Shown: positions 33,326 to 41,681 of the stretch, piece after piece | Layout of the letters: each line of letters opens with the position of its first letter | Numbering within the stretch: position 1 is the first letter of the stretch | NCBI GenBank assembly: GCA_021778895.1 | Contig: JAJYBR010000008.1 | Coordinates: forward strand, 1 to 64,000 | Origin: Actinomycetes bacterium | Lineage (GTDB): Bacteria; Actinomycetota; Acidimicrobiia; Acidimicrobiales; RAAP-2 | Direction: 5' to 3' | Length of the DNA: 64,000 bases | Made by a program: the position numbers and the translations under genes | Notes under the pieces: generated by a model | Seen by the model: only the letters and a program-made list of their open reading frames with translations | The model's database searches: none | Told to the model about the DNA's origin: nothing

Positions 33326-34672
33326 ATGGTTACAAACTTCTTCGACGTCGTGAACGCGCGACTCGACGAGCGCACCAGCCGGGGCCTGGCGCACGCGGTG
33401 AGCCAGGCGATCGGTGATGGCTCGTTGGTCGAAGGAGTCAAGTTGCCGCCGATCCGCGAGGTGGCGGGCGTCCTGGAGCTGTCGCCGAGCACCGTGGCCA
33501 CGGCGTGGCGGCTGCTCGGCGCGGCGGGCGCGCTGCGCACCGACGGCCGTCGGGGCAGTGTGGTGGCGCGTCGTGGACGGGGGCCGGCACGATACCGGCA
33601 GGCGCTGCGCCCCGGCGCGTCGCTGGCCCTAGACCTGTCGACGGGAATGCCCGACGAGGCCCTGCTGCCGGACCTGCACGACGCCCTGTCCCGCATCGGG
33701 CGGAGCTGGTCGTCGGGCAGCTACCTCGACGACCCGGTCATCGACGGGCTGGTCGACGTCCTGCGCGCGGACTGGCCCTACGACGCCGAGTCGTTCATGG
33801 TGGTCGACGGCGCAATGGACGCACTTGAGCAAGTGGCCAATCTCGCGCTCGGCTACGGTGACCGCGTCATCGTCGAGAATCCCAGCTTCCCGCCGCTGCT
33901 CGACCTCCTCGACGGGCTGGGGGTCCGATCGATTGGCGTCGACGTCGACGAGGACGGGCTCGACCTCCATCAGCTGGAGACGGCGCTGACCCTGCGGCCT
34001 CGTGCGTTGTTCCTGCAGCCTCGCGCGCACAATCCGACCGGCATCTCGATGAGCGTCGCGCGCGCGCACGAGGTGGCGCTGCGACTGCGCGGGAGCTCGG
34101 TGCTCATCGTCGAGGACGACTCCGCCGGCGCGATCGCCGCCGCTGCGCCGCTGAGCCTGGGCCGATGGCTGCCCGCATCCACGATCCACGTGCGCAGCTT
34201 CTCGAAGTCGCACGGGCCCGACCTTCGCCTGGCTGCGCTGAGCGCGCCGGGCGAGCTGGCCGAACAGCTGCGCGAGCGTCGGCGCGTGGGCCAGGGCTGG
34301 ACCAGCCGGCTCCTCCAGACCGTCTTGCTCGAGCTCCTCACGGATGCCGGCTCGTGCGGGCTGGTGGCGCGTGCGCGGGACACGTATGGCGCGCGGCGAG
34401 ACGCTCTCGTGAGGGCCCTGGAGCACGAAGGCGTTCCCACGATGGGCCGCGACGGACTCAACGTCTGGTTGCCGGTGCACGACGAGACGGCCGCACTGAT
34501 CGCTCTGGCCAGTCACGGAGTCGGCGCGGCAGCCGGTGCGCCCTTCGCCACGCGGGAGGGGGGCGCCGCGTTCCTGCGTGTTACGGCCGGCCTGGTCGAC
34601 CGTGACGTCGCGCATCTCGCCGGGGTGCTGGCGCGAGCGGCTCGCGAGGTGCCCATGCGCGGTCCCCGCTGA
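33326..34672 (+). CDS. MocR-type GntR regulator with aminotransferase-like domain
   Basis: This 448-residue protein has an N-terminal GntR winged helix (about 10-75: KLPPIREVAGVLELSPSTVATAWRLL) fused to a fold-type I aminotransferase-like domain. The PLP Lys lies in HVRSFSKSHGPDLRLAAL near 295, with HNPTGISMS near 235. MocR proteins sense PLP adducts of amino compounds and control nearby amino-acid or vitamin B6 genes. Its divergence from mmsA and an aminotransferase gene suggests control of beta-amino acid catabolism. The start ATG follows a -10 box at leaderless distance. Confidence 0.9.
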   Translation: MVTNFFDVVNARLDERTSRGLAHAVSQAIGDGSLVEGVKLPPIREVAGVLELSPSTVATAWRLLGAAGALRTDGRRGSVVARRGRGPARYRQALRPGASLALDLSTGMPDEALLPDLHDALSRIGRSWSSGSYLDDPVIDGLVDVLRADWPYDAESFMVVDGAMDALEQVANLALGYGDRVIVENPSFPPLLDLLDGLGVRSIGVDVDEDGLDLHQLETALTLRPRALFLQPRAHNPTGISMSVARAHEVALRLRGSSVLIVEDDSAGAIAAAAPLSLGRWLPASTIHVRSFSKSHGPDLRLAALSAPGELAEQLRERRRVGQGWTSRLLQTVLLELLTDAGSCGLVARARDTYGARRDALVRALEHEGVPTMGRDGLNVWLPVHDETAALIALASHGVGAAAGAPFATREGGAAFLRVTAGLVDRDVAHLAGVLARAAREVPMRGPR

Positions 34673-34680
34673 GTCGCTGC

Positions 34681-35751
34681 CTAGCCTCGCGCGCTCGGGA
34701 AGAGATCGAGGTAGGTGCGGATGTTGCCCGATCCCGTGGCCCGCAGGACGGCGTGCACGACAGCCCTCGTCACCACGTTGGCGGCGGCGGCCATCACGCG
34801 GTCGAGCTGCTCGGTTCGGTGCGACGACGTCACGACGAGACCGGGCTCGGCCGTGGTGGGCAGCTCCCGGGCTCCGGTCGCGAGGCAGAAGGCCACGTCG
34901 CCGTCGGTCATGCAATGGACGGGGGTCACCGCTCGAGCGAGTCCGTCATGGGCGGTCATGGCGACCCGGCACGCCTCAGACTTCGCGAGGGCCGCGTCGG
35001 TCGCCACCACCATGAGCACGGTGTTGCGGGCACGCGGGCTGGTGAGCCACGACTGCGCCTCCTCCACCTCGCTGGTCGTGGGTTGCCCGATGTCCGAGAA
35101 CTCGCCGGGCAGTCCGTAGCGCAGGCCGTAGAGGACACCATCTTGGGGGTCGACGACGTTTCCGCCCGAGTTGAGCGCGACGAGCGCTCCTACCGTGATG
35201 CCCGAGTCGAGCACGACGCTGGCCGATCCAATGCCGCCCTTGAGCCCGCCGGCGCGCGCACCCGTTCCGGCACCGACGGTTCCCTGGAGGACGGTGGAAC
35301 TGGCCGCTTCGAGTGCGGCTCTCCCGAAGCTCGCGTCGGGACGGTGGCGGAAGTCGCCACCGCCCACAATGTCAAAGAGGCACGCGGCGGGCACGATGGG
35401 CATGACGTGGCGCTCCTCGGGGCCGACACGAAACCCGATGTGCCGGTCCTCGAGCAGGGACATGACGCCGTCGGCCGCGGCCAGACCGTAGCCGCTGCCG
35501 CCGGACAGGCAGACGGCGTCCACGTTCTCCACCAGCGTGGTCGGTCCCAGGGCGTCGGTCTCCCGCGTCGCCGGTCCGCCGCCGCGAACGTCCACCCCCC
35601 CCACGCTCCCACGGGGAGGGACGACGACGGTGGTTCCGGTGAGCCACGTGTCCTCGACGCGCTGGTGGTGCCCGACCATAACGCCGGCAACGTCCGAGAT
35701 GTCGTTGCGCGGGCCCCGAGTCCCGATCGCGTTGATGTCGATGATGGGCAC
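34681..35751 (-). CDS. P1-family peptidase (DmpA/BapA-like aminopeptidase)
   Basis: This 356-residue protein starts at GTG behind a strong GAGGAGGGG. P1/S58 family features: DISDVAGVMVGHHQ near 14, CLSGGSGYGLAAADGV near 80, GTGARAGGLKGGIGSASVVL and GALVALNSGGNVVDP near 165-200, where self-cleavage into alpha and beta chains occurs in characterised members, and the C-terminal TRAVVHAVLRATG. Characterised members remove N-terminal residues from D-, L- or beta-peptides, or cut nylon oligomers. Next to beta-amino acid genes, a beta-aminopeptidase role is attractive but inferred. It is divergent from the GntR gene. Confidence 0.8.
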   Translation of the reverse strand: MPIIDINAIGTRGPRNDISDVAGVMVGHHQRVEDTWLTGTTVVVPPRGSVGGVDVRGGGPATRETDALGPTTLVENVDAVCLSGGSGYGLAAADGVMSLLEDRHIGFRVGPEERHVMPIVPAACLFDIVGGGDFRHRPDASFGRAALEAASSTVLQGTVGAGTGARAGGLKGGIGSASVVLDSGITVGALVALNSGGNVVDPQDGVLYGLRYGLPGEFSDIGQPTTSEVEEAQSWLTSPRARNTVLMVVATDAALAKSEACRVAMTAHDGLARAVTPVHCMTDGDVAFCLATGARELPTTAEPGLVVTSSHRTEQLDRVMAAAANVVTRAVVHAVLRATGSGNIRTYLDLFPSARG

Positions 35752-35849
35752 GTCCCCTCCTCGCCACACCTGGCACGGGCCCGGCGACCGATCACGAGGG
35801 CGAACCTGGTGTTCGGTCCGGGCCGGGCCAGCCCGATGGTGCTGTACTC

Positions 35850-35866
35850 TGTATTCTGGATATTCA
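35850..35866. promoter_or_regulatory. Operator-like site 1 of the GntR regulon
   Basis: TGTATTCTGGATATTCA lies between the P1 peptidase and GntR genes, 72 bp before the GntR start. Its TATTCTGGATA core and the TACTCTG just before it (35845-35851) match words in the two tandem sites before the dehydrogenase operon and the Dpp genes. Spacing between the two words is shorter here. Confidence 0.5.
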
Positions 35867-35937
35867 AGCACGACCGGTGCTCTGAAGGATGCCCGGTGTG
35901 CCTCGGGTTGATGGGTGCGGACAGAGGGGGACCGAAG

Positions 35938-36624
35938 GTGACTGATATCAGTAGCGATAGACCGGCGGCGACGCGCTGGGAGCGCCGGTCTCGGCTGGCC
36001 GACGACGTCGCGGACGAATTGCGCTCGCGGATCTACGACGGTGAGTACGGCGCGGGGACCGTCATCCACCAGGAGAATCTCTCAGCCGAGCTGGGGATCA
36101 GTCGAACGCCGTTGCGCGAAGCGATCCGAATGCTCGAGCAAGAGGGCCTGCTCGTCGCCGAACCGGGGCGTGCGGCCCGCGTGATCTCGGGAAGCCGCAA
36201 GACGCTGCTGGACGCGTACGAACTGCGCTCGGTCGTCGACGGGCTCGCGGCACGCCTGGCCGCGCGGGAGATGTCCGAGGAGCAAATCACCGAGCTCGCT
36301 GGTGTCGTGGACGGCCAGGAGGCCTCACTCTCCCCGTGGGTGCCGGCCGAGTACACCCGACTGAACATCCGATTTCACGAGTTCATCCTGCGCTCGACGG
36401 ACAACCAGTTCCTGGTCGCCCAGCTCGTGATCCTTCGCATGACGGCCCAGATCTTCAATCCGTGGGTTGGCGTGTCCGAGACCGTGGCGATCAACGCGGT
36501 CCAGCAGCATCGACACATCTTGGAGGCCATCAAGGCGCGGGACGCGGCGCGCGCCGAGCAGCTGGCTCGTGGCCACATCGAGACGACGATCGCGAGGTTG
36601 CGCGAACAGGGTCCGCACAGTTAG
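35938..36624 (+). CDS. GntR-family (FadR/FCD subfamily) transcriptional regulator
   Basis: This 228-residue protein has an N-terminal winged helix: RLADDVADELRSRIYDGEYG, then LSAELGISRTPLREAIRMLEQEGLL near 50. A helical FCD ligand domain follows (YELRSVVDGLAARLAAREM, RFHEFILRSTDN with a metal-type His, QQHRHILEAIKARD). The start is GTG with AGAGGGGG 8 nt upstream; an ATG at 35911 is the alternative. FCD regulators usually bind carboxylated ligands and repress adjacent catabolic genes. Recurring motifs before this gene, the dehydrogenase operon and the Dpp transporter suggest it controls all three. Confidence 0.9.
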   Translation: MTDISSDRPAATRWERRSRLADDVADELRSRIYDGEYGAGTVIHQENLSAELGISRTPLREAIRMLEQEGLLVAEPGRAARVISGSRKTLLDAYELRSVVDGLAARLAAREMSEEQITELAGVVDGQEASLSPWVPAEYTRLNIRFHEFILRSTDNQFLVAQLVILRMTAQIFNPWVGVSETVAINAVQQHRHILEAIKARDAARAEQLARGHIETTIARLREQGPHS

Positions 36625-36680
36625 CGACAGGTGACCCGCGACCGGGCGCGGTGCCCGTGGGTCGGGGAAGGGAGCAGGTG

Positions 36681-37907
36681 ATGGTGGACGGTGAGTCCCA
36701 AGGTGGCGTGACCTCGTTGGGGGTGCTGGTCGATGAGCAGGGTGCCGTGCGGTTCGCGTCGGACCTGATCCGACTGCGCACGGTCGACGAGCCCGGTCGC
36801 TCGAGCGAAGAGGGCGCCACGCGCGCCGTCGTCGAGCTGATGGAAGGCTGGGGCTGGCGTCCGACCCTGGTCGAGGTGGCACCCGGCCGCTCGAACATCA
36901 TTGTCGACGTGGTGGGGGGAGGCGGCCCCGGGCCGGTCCTGGCGTTCGAGGGCCACCTGGACGTCGTCACCGAGGGAGACGTCTCCCAGTGGACCTTCGA
37001 CCCCTACGGCGCACAGGAGATCGAAGGCCGCCTGTACGGCCGCGGGTCCGCGGACATGAAGGCGGGAGTGGCGGCCATGCTCTTCGGCGTTCGCGCGATG
37101 GAACTGGCCGGACCGTTTCATGGAACCGTGCGGATTCTGGCTCTCGTTGACGAGGAGGGCATGATGCTGGGGGCCAAGCACGCCGTGGCCAGCGGTGCCC
37201 TCGACGGCGTCACCGGGGTGATCGTCTGCGAGCCGGAGGGAGACGAGGTGTGCCCCGTGTCCAAGGGCGCCGTTCGTCTGCGGGTCGACTTCATCGGCCA
37301 CATGACGCACGGGGCCATGCCCGAGCGCGGCCGCAACCCCCTGCCGGCGCTGGGCCGGTTCCTCGGCGAGCTGGAGGAGCTGCAGCGCGAGCTCCAGTCG
37401 TCGCACGGTGTGCATCCCCACCTGGGTCCGACATACGTGACCCCGACGGTGATCGAGGCCGGCACCGCGGTGCAGATGAACACGATTCCCGCGACGGCCT
37501 CGCTCTACATCGACGTGCGCTCGGTTCCCGGTGTGGACCACGAAGAGCTGATCGAGCGCGTCATTACTACCGCGACCTCGGCCGGTTCGCCCGACGGCGT
37601 GGCGGCGCAGGTGACCGTCATTGACAACCGGCCGCCCGTCGAGACGTCACCCGACGACCCCGTGGTGACTTGCCTGCTGGACGCCCACGCCGCGGTCGTG
37701 GGCGAGCAGCCTCGCCTGGGAGGGGTGCCCGGCACGACGGACGGGACCATCTTCACCCGTGACGCGGGCGTGCCGACCGTGGTGTACGGCCCCGGCGGCA
37801 AGTGGATCGCGCACCAGGTGGATGAGTACGTCGAGGCGGCGTCCATCGGTCGCTATGCGCGCACGTACGCCATCGCCGCGCGGGACTACCTCACCCGCGC
37901 CAGTTGA
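36681..37907 (+). CDS. M20-family metallo-amidohydrolase (ArgE/DapE-like)
   Basis: This 408-residue protein has all M20 dinuclear zinc motifs: EGHLDVV near 93, RGSADMKAG near 116, the catalytic pair in DEEGMMLG near 155, and CEPEGD near 181. A dimerisation domain sits in the middle (GHMTHGAMPERGRNPL). Relatives cut N-acyl amino acids or small peptides. The ATG at 36681 follows GGGAGC. It is downstream of the GntR gene on the same strand, separated by 56 bp, and upstream of the first tandem operator. It may release an amino acid from an imported N-acyl or dipeptide compound. Confidence 0.85.
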   Translation: MVDGESQGGVTSLGVLVDEQGAVRFASDLIRLRTVDEPGRSSEEGATRAVVELMEGWGWRPTLVEVAPGRSNIIVDVVGGGGPGPVLAFEGHLDVVTEGDVSQWTFDPYGAQEIEGRLYGRGSADMKAGVAAMLFGVRAMELAGPFHGTVRILALVDEEGMMLGAKHAVASGALDGVTGVIVCEPEGDEVCPVSKGAVRLRVDFIGHMTHGAMPERGRNPLPALGRFLGELEELQRELQSSHGVHPHLGPTYVTPTVIEAGTAVQMNTIPATASLYIDVRSVPGVDHEELIERVITTATSAGSPDGVAAQVTVIDNRPPVETSPDDPVVTCLLDAHAAVVGEQPRLGGVPGTTDGTIFTRDAGVPTVVYGPGGKWIAHQVDEYVEAASIGRYARTYAIAARDYLTRAS

Positions 37908-37963
37908 CCGTCCCGCCGGCCTGCCCCCGGATCGCTGGTCGACCGGAGCGCGCCACCGAGGGT

Positions 37964-37995
37964 GGTACTCTGGATGCGATATACTGGATACAATC
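37964..37995. promoter_or_regulatory. Tandem operator-like site 2
   Basis: Two words, TACTCTGGAT (37966-37975) and ATACTGGATACA (37981-37992), lie on the same face about one and a half helical turns apart. The 32-bp stretch is 22/32 identical to the one before the Dpp binding-protein gene (41589-41620). It ends 37 bp before the leader ORF of the IPMDH-like gene. Confidence 0.6.
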
Positions 37996-38032
37996 GAACC
38001 CCTGAGTTCGGGGGAGTGCAAGGGAGGCGGAT

Positions 38033-38089
38033 ATGCAGCTCACGCACGCGAGACGCTCGTACCGTGCATGGCCGAGGGCCGCGGCATGA
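38033..38089 (+). CDS. 18-residue upstream ORF/leader peptide
   Basis: A strong GGGAGGCGG site precedes ATG at 38033, which opens a frame of 18 codons (MQLTHARRSYRAWPRAAA). Its TGA overlaps the ATG at 38086 of the IPMDH-like gene. The dehydrogenase start has no strong site of its own, so its translation may depend on ribosomes finishing this ORF. Four Arg and no run of a single regulatory amino acid are seen, so classical attenuation is not obvious. Confidence 0.5.
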   Translation: MQLTHARRSYRAWPRAAA

Positions 38090-39273
38090 CGGGTCAGGCG
38101 ACCAGTGCGGCCCCCGCGGGCCCCGTAGAACGGGCACCAGGGGAGCGCGTCTACCGACTCGCCACCATTGGTGGTGACGGCATCGGTCCCGAAGTGCTCG
38201 ATGAGGCGGTGCGCTGCGTCGAGGCGACAAGCGCCCTGTTCGGCTTCCGGGCGCAGTTCACGTCCTTCGATGTGGGGTCGGAACGCTACTTGCGCACCGG
38301 AGAATTGCTCACCGAGCAGGACCTGCGGGCGCTGGGGACCCACGACGCGATCCTCCTGGGAGCGGTGGGCGATCCCCGGGTGCCGCCGGGCGTGCTGGAG
38401 CGGGGGTTGATCGTGCGCATCCGCACGGCATTCGAGCTGGCAGTGAACGTGCGGCCGGCGCAGCTCTTTCGCGGCATCCCGACGCTGATTCGAGACCTGA
38501 CGCCCGAGCGGTGCGACCTGGTGATCGTGCGCGAGAACACCGAGGGCATGTACGCCAGTGGTGGGGTCGTCGCGCACGAGGGCACGCCCTACGTCACGGC
38601 GACGCAGCTCTCGGTCAATACCAAGCCGGCGATCACCGATGCGGTCGAGTTTGCCTTCCAGCTGGCCCGTGCACGGCGGGGTCACCTCACGCTGTGCCAC
38701 AAGACGAACATCCTGCTGGAGGCCGGTCGGCTGTGGATGGACACGGTGGACGAGGTGGCCACGCGGTATCCCGATGTGCGCCACGACTACGTGCACGCCG
38801 ATGCGTGCTCGGTGCACCTGGTCGAGCGGCCCGAGATCTTCGACGTGATCGTCACGGACAACCTGTTCGGCGATCTGCTCAGCGACCTGGCCGCCGTCCT
38901 CCAGGGCGGCATGGGACTCGCGCCGAGCGCGAACCTGAATGTGCACGGCCGTCGACCCAGCATGTTCGAGCCGGTGCACGGCTCGGCGCCCGACCTGACC
39001 GGGACCGGAGGTGCGAACCCGGCCGGGGCGATTTTTGCCGCCGCGATGTGCCTGAGCCATCTGGGTGAGCCCGAGGCCGCTGGAGCGCTCGAGCGGGCCA
39101 CGATCCAGGTTCTGGCCGCCCTGCCCGCGATGCGGGGGCCCCAGATGGGCTGCACCACCACCGAGATCGGCCAGCGGGTGCGTGACGCACTGACGGTGGA
39201 TGCCGAACCGGGAGAGGTCGGAACGTATCGAAGCCGCACGGTTGTGGGGACGCTGAAAGGACGGTTGTCGTGA
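38086..39273 (+). CDS. IPMDH/tartrate dehydrogenase-family beta-decarboxylating dehydrogenase
   Basis: With the start at 38086 the protein has 395 residues; ATG 38068 is the alternative. Family motifs are present: TIGGDGIGPEVLDEA, GAVGDPRVPPGVLERG, VRPAQLFRG, VRENTEGMYASGG near 145, catalytic Lys in HKTNILLEAG near 207, metal-binding DNLFGDLLSDLAA near 265, and FEPVHGSAPDL...GGANPAGAI. Such enzymes oxidise and decarboxylate a 2-hydroxy acid with NAD and Mg2+. The lack of leucine-biosynthesis neighbours, and the company of an SDR, an ALDH and a transporter, point to a catabolic role on an unknown hydroxy acid. Confidence 0.85.
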   Translation: MTGQATSAAPAGPVERAPGERVYRLATIGGDGIGPEVLDEAVRCVEATSALFGFRAQFTSFDVGSERYLRTGELLTEQDLRALGTHDAILLGAVGDPRVPPGVLERGLIVRIRTAFELAVNVRPAQLFRGIPTLIRDLTPERCDLVIVRENTEGMYASGGVVAHEGTPYVTATQLSVNTKPAITDAVEFAFQLARARRGHLTLCHKTNILLEAGRLWMDTVDEVATRYPDVRHDYVHADACSVHLVERPEIFDVIVTDNLFGDLLSDLAAVLQGGMGLAPSANLNVHGRRPSMFEPVHGSAPDLTGTGGANPAGAIFAAAMCLSHLGEPEAAGALERATIQVLAALPAMRGPQMGCTTTEIGQRVRDALTVDAEPGEVGTYRSRTVVGTLKGRLS

Positions 39274-40058
39274 CTGAGAGGGAACCGATGGCATCACTCT
39301 TCGACCTGCACGGCAAAGAGGTGCTCATCATCGGGTCGGGAGGAATCGGCGGCGTCCTGGCCCAGGGGCTGGGGGACTTCGGCGCTCGCGTGCGGTGCGC
39401 GGACATCGACGAGGCCGTCGCAGTCGATACGGCCGCGCGAGTTACCGCCCGTGGCGCTGAGGCGTCTGCCCTTCGGCTGGACGTGACTGACGAGGACGAC
39501 GTCACGCGCACCCACGAGCGCTTCCCGGACCTCGACGTGGTCGTGCTGACGGCCGCGATGAACGTCCGCAAGCGAATGGTGGACCTCTCCGCCGAGGAGT
39601 TCCGCCGAGTGGTTCGCCTGAACCTCGAAGGCTCGTTCCTCGCCCTGCGCACCTTTGGAGCGGCGATGGCCGCGCGCAGCGCCGGAAGCTTCATCATCTT
39701 TTCGAGCATCCGTGCCCAGGTGGTCGAGCCGGGCCAGGGTGTCTACGCGGCGACGAAAGCGGGAGTCCTCCAGCTGGTGCGCACGGCGGCGGCCGAGTTC
39801 GGCGCGTCCGGCGTGCGAGTGAACGCCATCGCCCCCGGCGTGGTGGACACCCCACTCACGTCGACCATCAAGGCCGACGAAGGCTGGTATCGGGCCTACG
39901 CGGAGAAGCCGGCGCTGGGCCGTTGGGCCCGGCCCGACGAGCTCGTGGGCGCGACGGTGTTCCTGGCGTCGGATGCCAGCACCTATGTCACCGGCTCGTA
40001 CTTGGTGGTGGACGGCGGCTGGCTGGCGGTGGACGGTCGCTTCACCCCCCGGCTCTAG
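39270..40058 (+). CDS. Short-chain dehydrogenase/reductase with shortened cofactor loop
   Basis: This 262-residue SDR has the catalytic Ser in IFSSIRAQ near 147 and the pair YAATK near 160, then NAIAPGVVDTPL and the usual end YVTGSYLVVDGGW. The nucleotide loop reads GSGGIGG, one residue shorter than the classical TGxxxGIG, and the NNAG motif is replaced by LTAAMN, so it is a divergent member. The GTG start overlaps the dehydrogenase stop; ATG 39288 with GAGAGGG upstream is an alternative. It probably oxidises an alcohol or hydroxy acid in the same pathway. Confidence 0.85.
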   Translation: MTEREPMASLFDLHGKEVLIIGSGGIGGVLAQGLGDFGARVRCADIDEAVAVDTAARVTARGAEASALRLDVTDEDDVTRTHERFPDLDVVVLTAAMNVRKRMVDLSAEEFRRVVRLNLEGSFLALRTFGAAMAARSAGSFIIFSSIRAQVVEPGQGVYAATKAGVLQLVRTAAAEFGASGVRVNAIAPGVVDTPLTSTIKADEGWYRAYAEKPALGRWARPDELVGATVFLASDASTYVTGSYLVVDGGWLAVDGRFTPRL

Positions 40059-40076
40059 GTGCAAAGGAGGCGCATC

Positions 40077-41471
40077 ATGGCTCAGGATCGGACGCGGCAG
40101 CTCGACGCGGTCAACCCGGCGACGCAGGAAGTGTTCGCGTCACTGCCCCTGTCGAGCGAGGACGACGTGGCCCAGGTGGCTAGTTTCGCGCGCTCGAAGT
40201 TCGAGAGTGACGAGGCGTGGCGCGACCCGGCGACGCGAAGCGCCACGCTCGACGAGATGGCGCGACTCTTGCACGAGCACGCCGACGACCTGGCGCTCGC
40301 CGAGTGCCGCGACACCGGCAAGCCGATCGCCCAGGGGCGCGACGACGTGCGGGCCGCGGCGGCGTACTTCACGTACTACGCCGGCTGGGTCGACAAGTTC
40401 GAGGGCCGCGCGATCCCGTTAGGCAGCGACTACGTCGACTACACGCTGCGCGAGCCGTGGGGCGTGTGCGGCCAGATCATCCCGTGGAACTACCCACTCC
40501 AGGTCACGGCGCGGTGCGCCGCCCCAGCGATGGCGGTTGGCAACGCGGTCGTCGTGAAGCCCTCCGAGCAGGCCTCGGTCACCCCGTACCGGCTGGCCGA
40601 GCTGTACCGGGAGGCCAAGCTTCCCGAGGGCATGTTCAATGTGGTCATCGGCGCGGGCGACGTCGGGGCGGCGCTGGTCTCCCAGCCCACGATCGACCAC
40701 GTGACCTTCGTGGGCTCGGCCGCCGTCGGCCAGGCAGTCGCGCGCGCGTGCCTGGACCGCTACGTGCCCGTCGAGCTGGAGATGGGAGGGAAGTCGGCGT
40801 CCATCGTCTTCGCCGACGCTGACCTCGATCGCGCGGTGCCGGTGATCGTGCGAGCCCTGATCCAGAACGCGGGGCAGAGTTGCTCGGCGGGCTCTCGGGT
40901 CCTCATCGACGCGTCGATCTATGAGGAAGTGCTCGACCGGCTCGTCACGGCCTTCGGTGAGCTGTCCATTGGGCCCGGCGAGCAGGGCGCCGACCTCGGT
41001 CCGCTCATCTCGGCCCGCCAGCTGGAGCATGCCGAGGGCATGATCGCGCGCGCTCGCGCCGCCGGCGTGCGGGTCGTGTCTGGGGGCTCGCGCCCCACGT
41101 CGCTGGATCGAGGCTGGTATCTCGAGCCCACCCTGGTCGAGGGCGCCGACCCGGGGAGCGAGATCTTCCAAGAGGAGGTCTTCGGTCCCGTGCTGGTCGC
41201 CGCGCCGTTCACGAGCGAGCAGGAGGCCGTGGCGCTGGCCAACCACTCGAACTACGGCCTCGTGGCCGCCATCTGGACGCGAGACCTTCGTCGGGCCCAC
41301 GCGGTCGCTCGTCGCTTGGAGGTCGGCCAGGTGTTCGTCAACAGCTACGGCGTCGGTGGTGGTGTCGCCCTGCCCTTCGGGGGGCTCAAGCGCAGCGGCC
41401 ACGCCCGAGGCAAGTCCCTCGACGCCATGTTGGCGTACAGCAGGGTGACCAACGTGTGCGTAGCGTTGTGA
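40077..41471 (+). CDS. Aldehyde dehydrogenase (betaine-aldehyde/gamma-aminobutyraldehyde-like)
   Basis: This 464-residue ALDH starts at an ATG behind AAAGGAGGCG. Motifs: IIPWNYPLQ near 142, FVGSAAVGQ near 221, general base Glu in LEMGGKSASIV near 240 and catalytic Cys in QNAGQSCSAGSR near 275. EIFQEEVFGPVL and LPFGGLKRSGHARG are the C-terminal signatures. It oxidises an aldehyde to an acid with NAD(P). As third gene of the IPMDH-SDR-ALDH operon it likely acts on an intermediate made by those enzymes. A strong hairpin follows. Confidence 0.88.
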   Translation: MAQDRTRQLDAVNPATQEVFASLPLSSEDDVAQVASFARSKFESDEAWRDPATRSATLDEMARLLHEHADDLALAECRDTGKPIAQGRDDVRAAAAYFTYYAGWVDKFEGRAIPLGSDYVDYTLREPWGVCGQIIPWNYPLQVTARCAAPAMAVGNAVVVKPSEQASVTPYRLAELYREAKLPEGMFNVVIGAGDVGAALVSQPTIDHVTFVGSAAVGQAVARACLDRYVPVELEMGGKSASIVFADADLDRAVPVIVRALIQNAGQSCSAGSRVLIDASIYEEVLDRLVTAFGELSIGPGEQGADLGPLISARQLEHAEGMIARARAAGVRVVSGGSRPTSLDRGWYLEPTLVEGADPGSEIFQEEVFGPVLVAAPFTSEQEAVALANHSNYGLVAAIWTRDLRRAHAVARRLEVGQVFVNSYGVGGGVALPFGGLKRSGHARGKSLDAMLAYSRVTNVCVAL

Positions 41472-41528
41472 GATACACCCATGACGTCCGCGCAGACCGT
41501 GGTGGTGGAGGGAGGAGTGGGGGGAGTT

Positions 41529-41547
41529 ACCCGTGGCTGGCACGGGT
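41529..41547 (+). terminator. Hairpin after the aldehyde dehydrogenase gene
   Basis: ACCCGTG and CACGGGT form a perfect 7-bp stem with a GCTGG loop, 58 nt after the stop and before the Dpp promoter site. It separates the dehydrogenase operon from the transporter operon. Confidence 0.55.
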
Positions 41548-41588
41548 TGCGGGGTGCCGTTCGTCGGTTGACAGGCACGAGGCTAAGT

Positions 41589-41620
41589 AGTATACCGGAT
41601 TCGGAATATTGGATACACTA
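41589..41620. promoter_or_regulatory. Tandem operator-like site 3
   Basis: TATACCGGAT (41591-41600) and AATATTGGATACA (41605-41617) repeat the arrangement of the site before the IPMDH-like operon, with 22 of 32 positions identical. It sits 61 bp before the binding-protein ATG, so the transporter is probably co-regulated with the dehydrogenases. Confidence 0.6.
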
Positions 41621-41681
41621 GAGCGCACGGTGCCGGGCATCGCTGCGCGGAGGCTTGCGAACTCAGAGGAAGAGGGGGACA

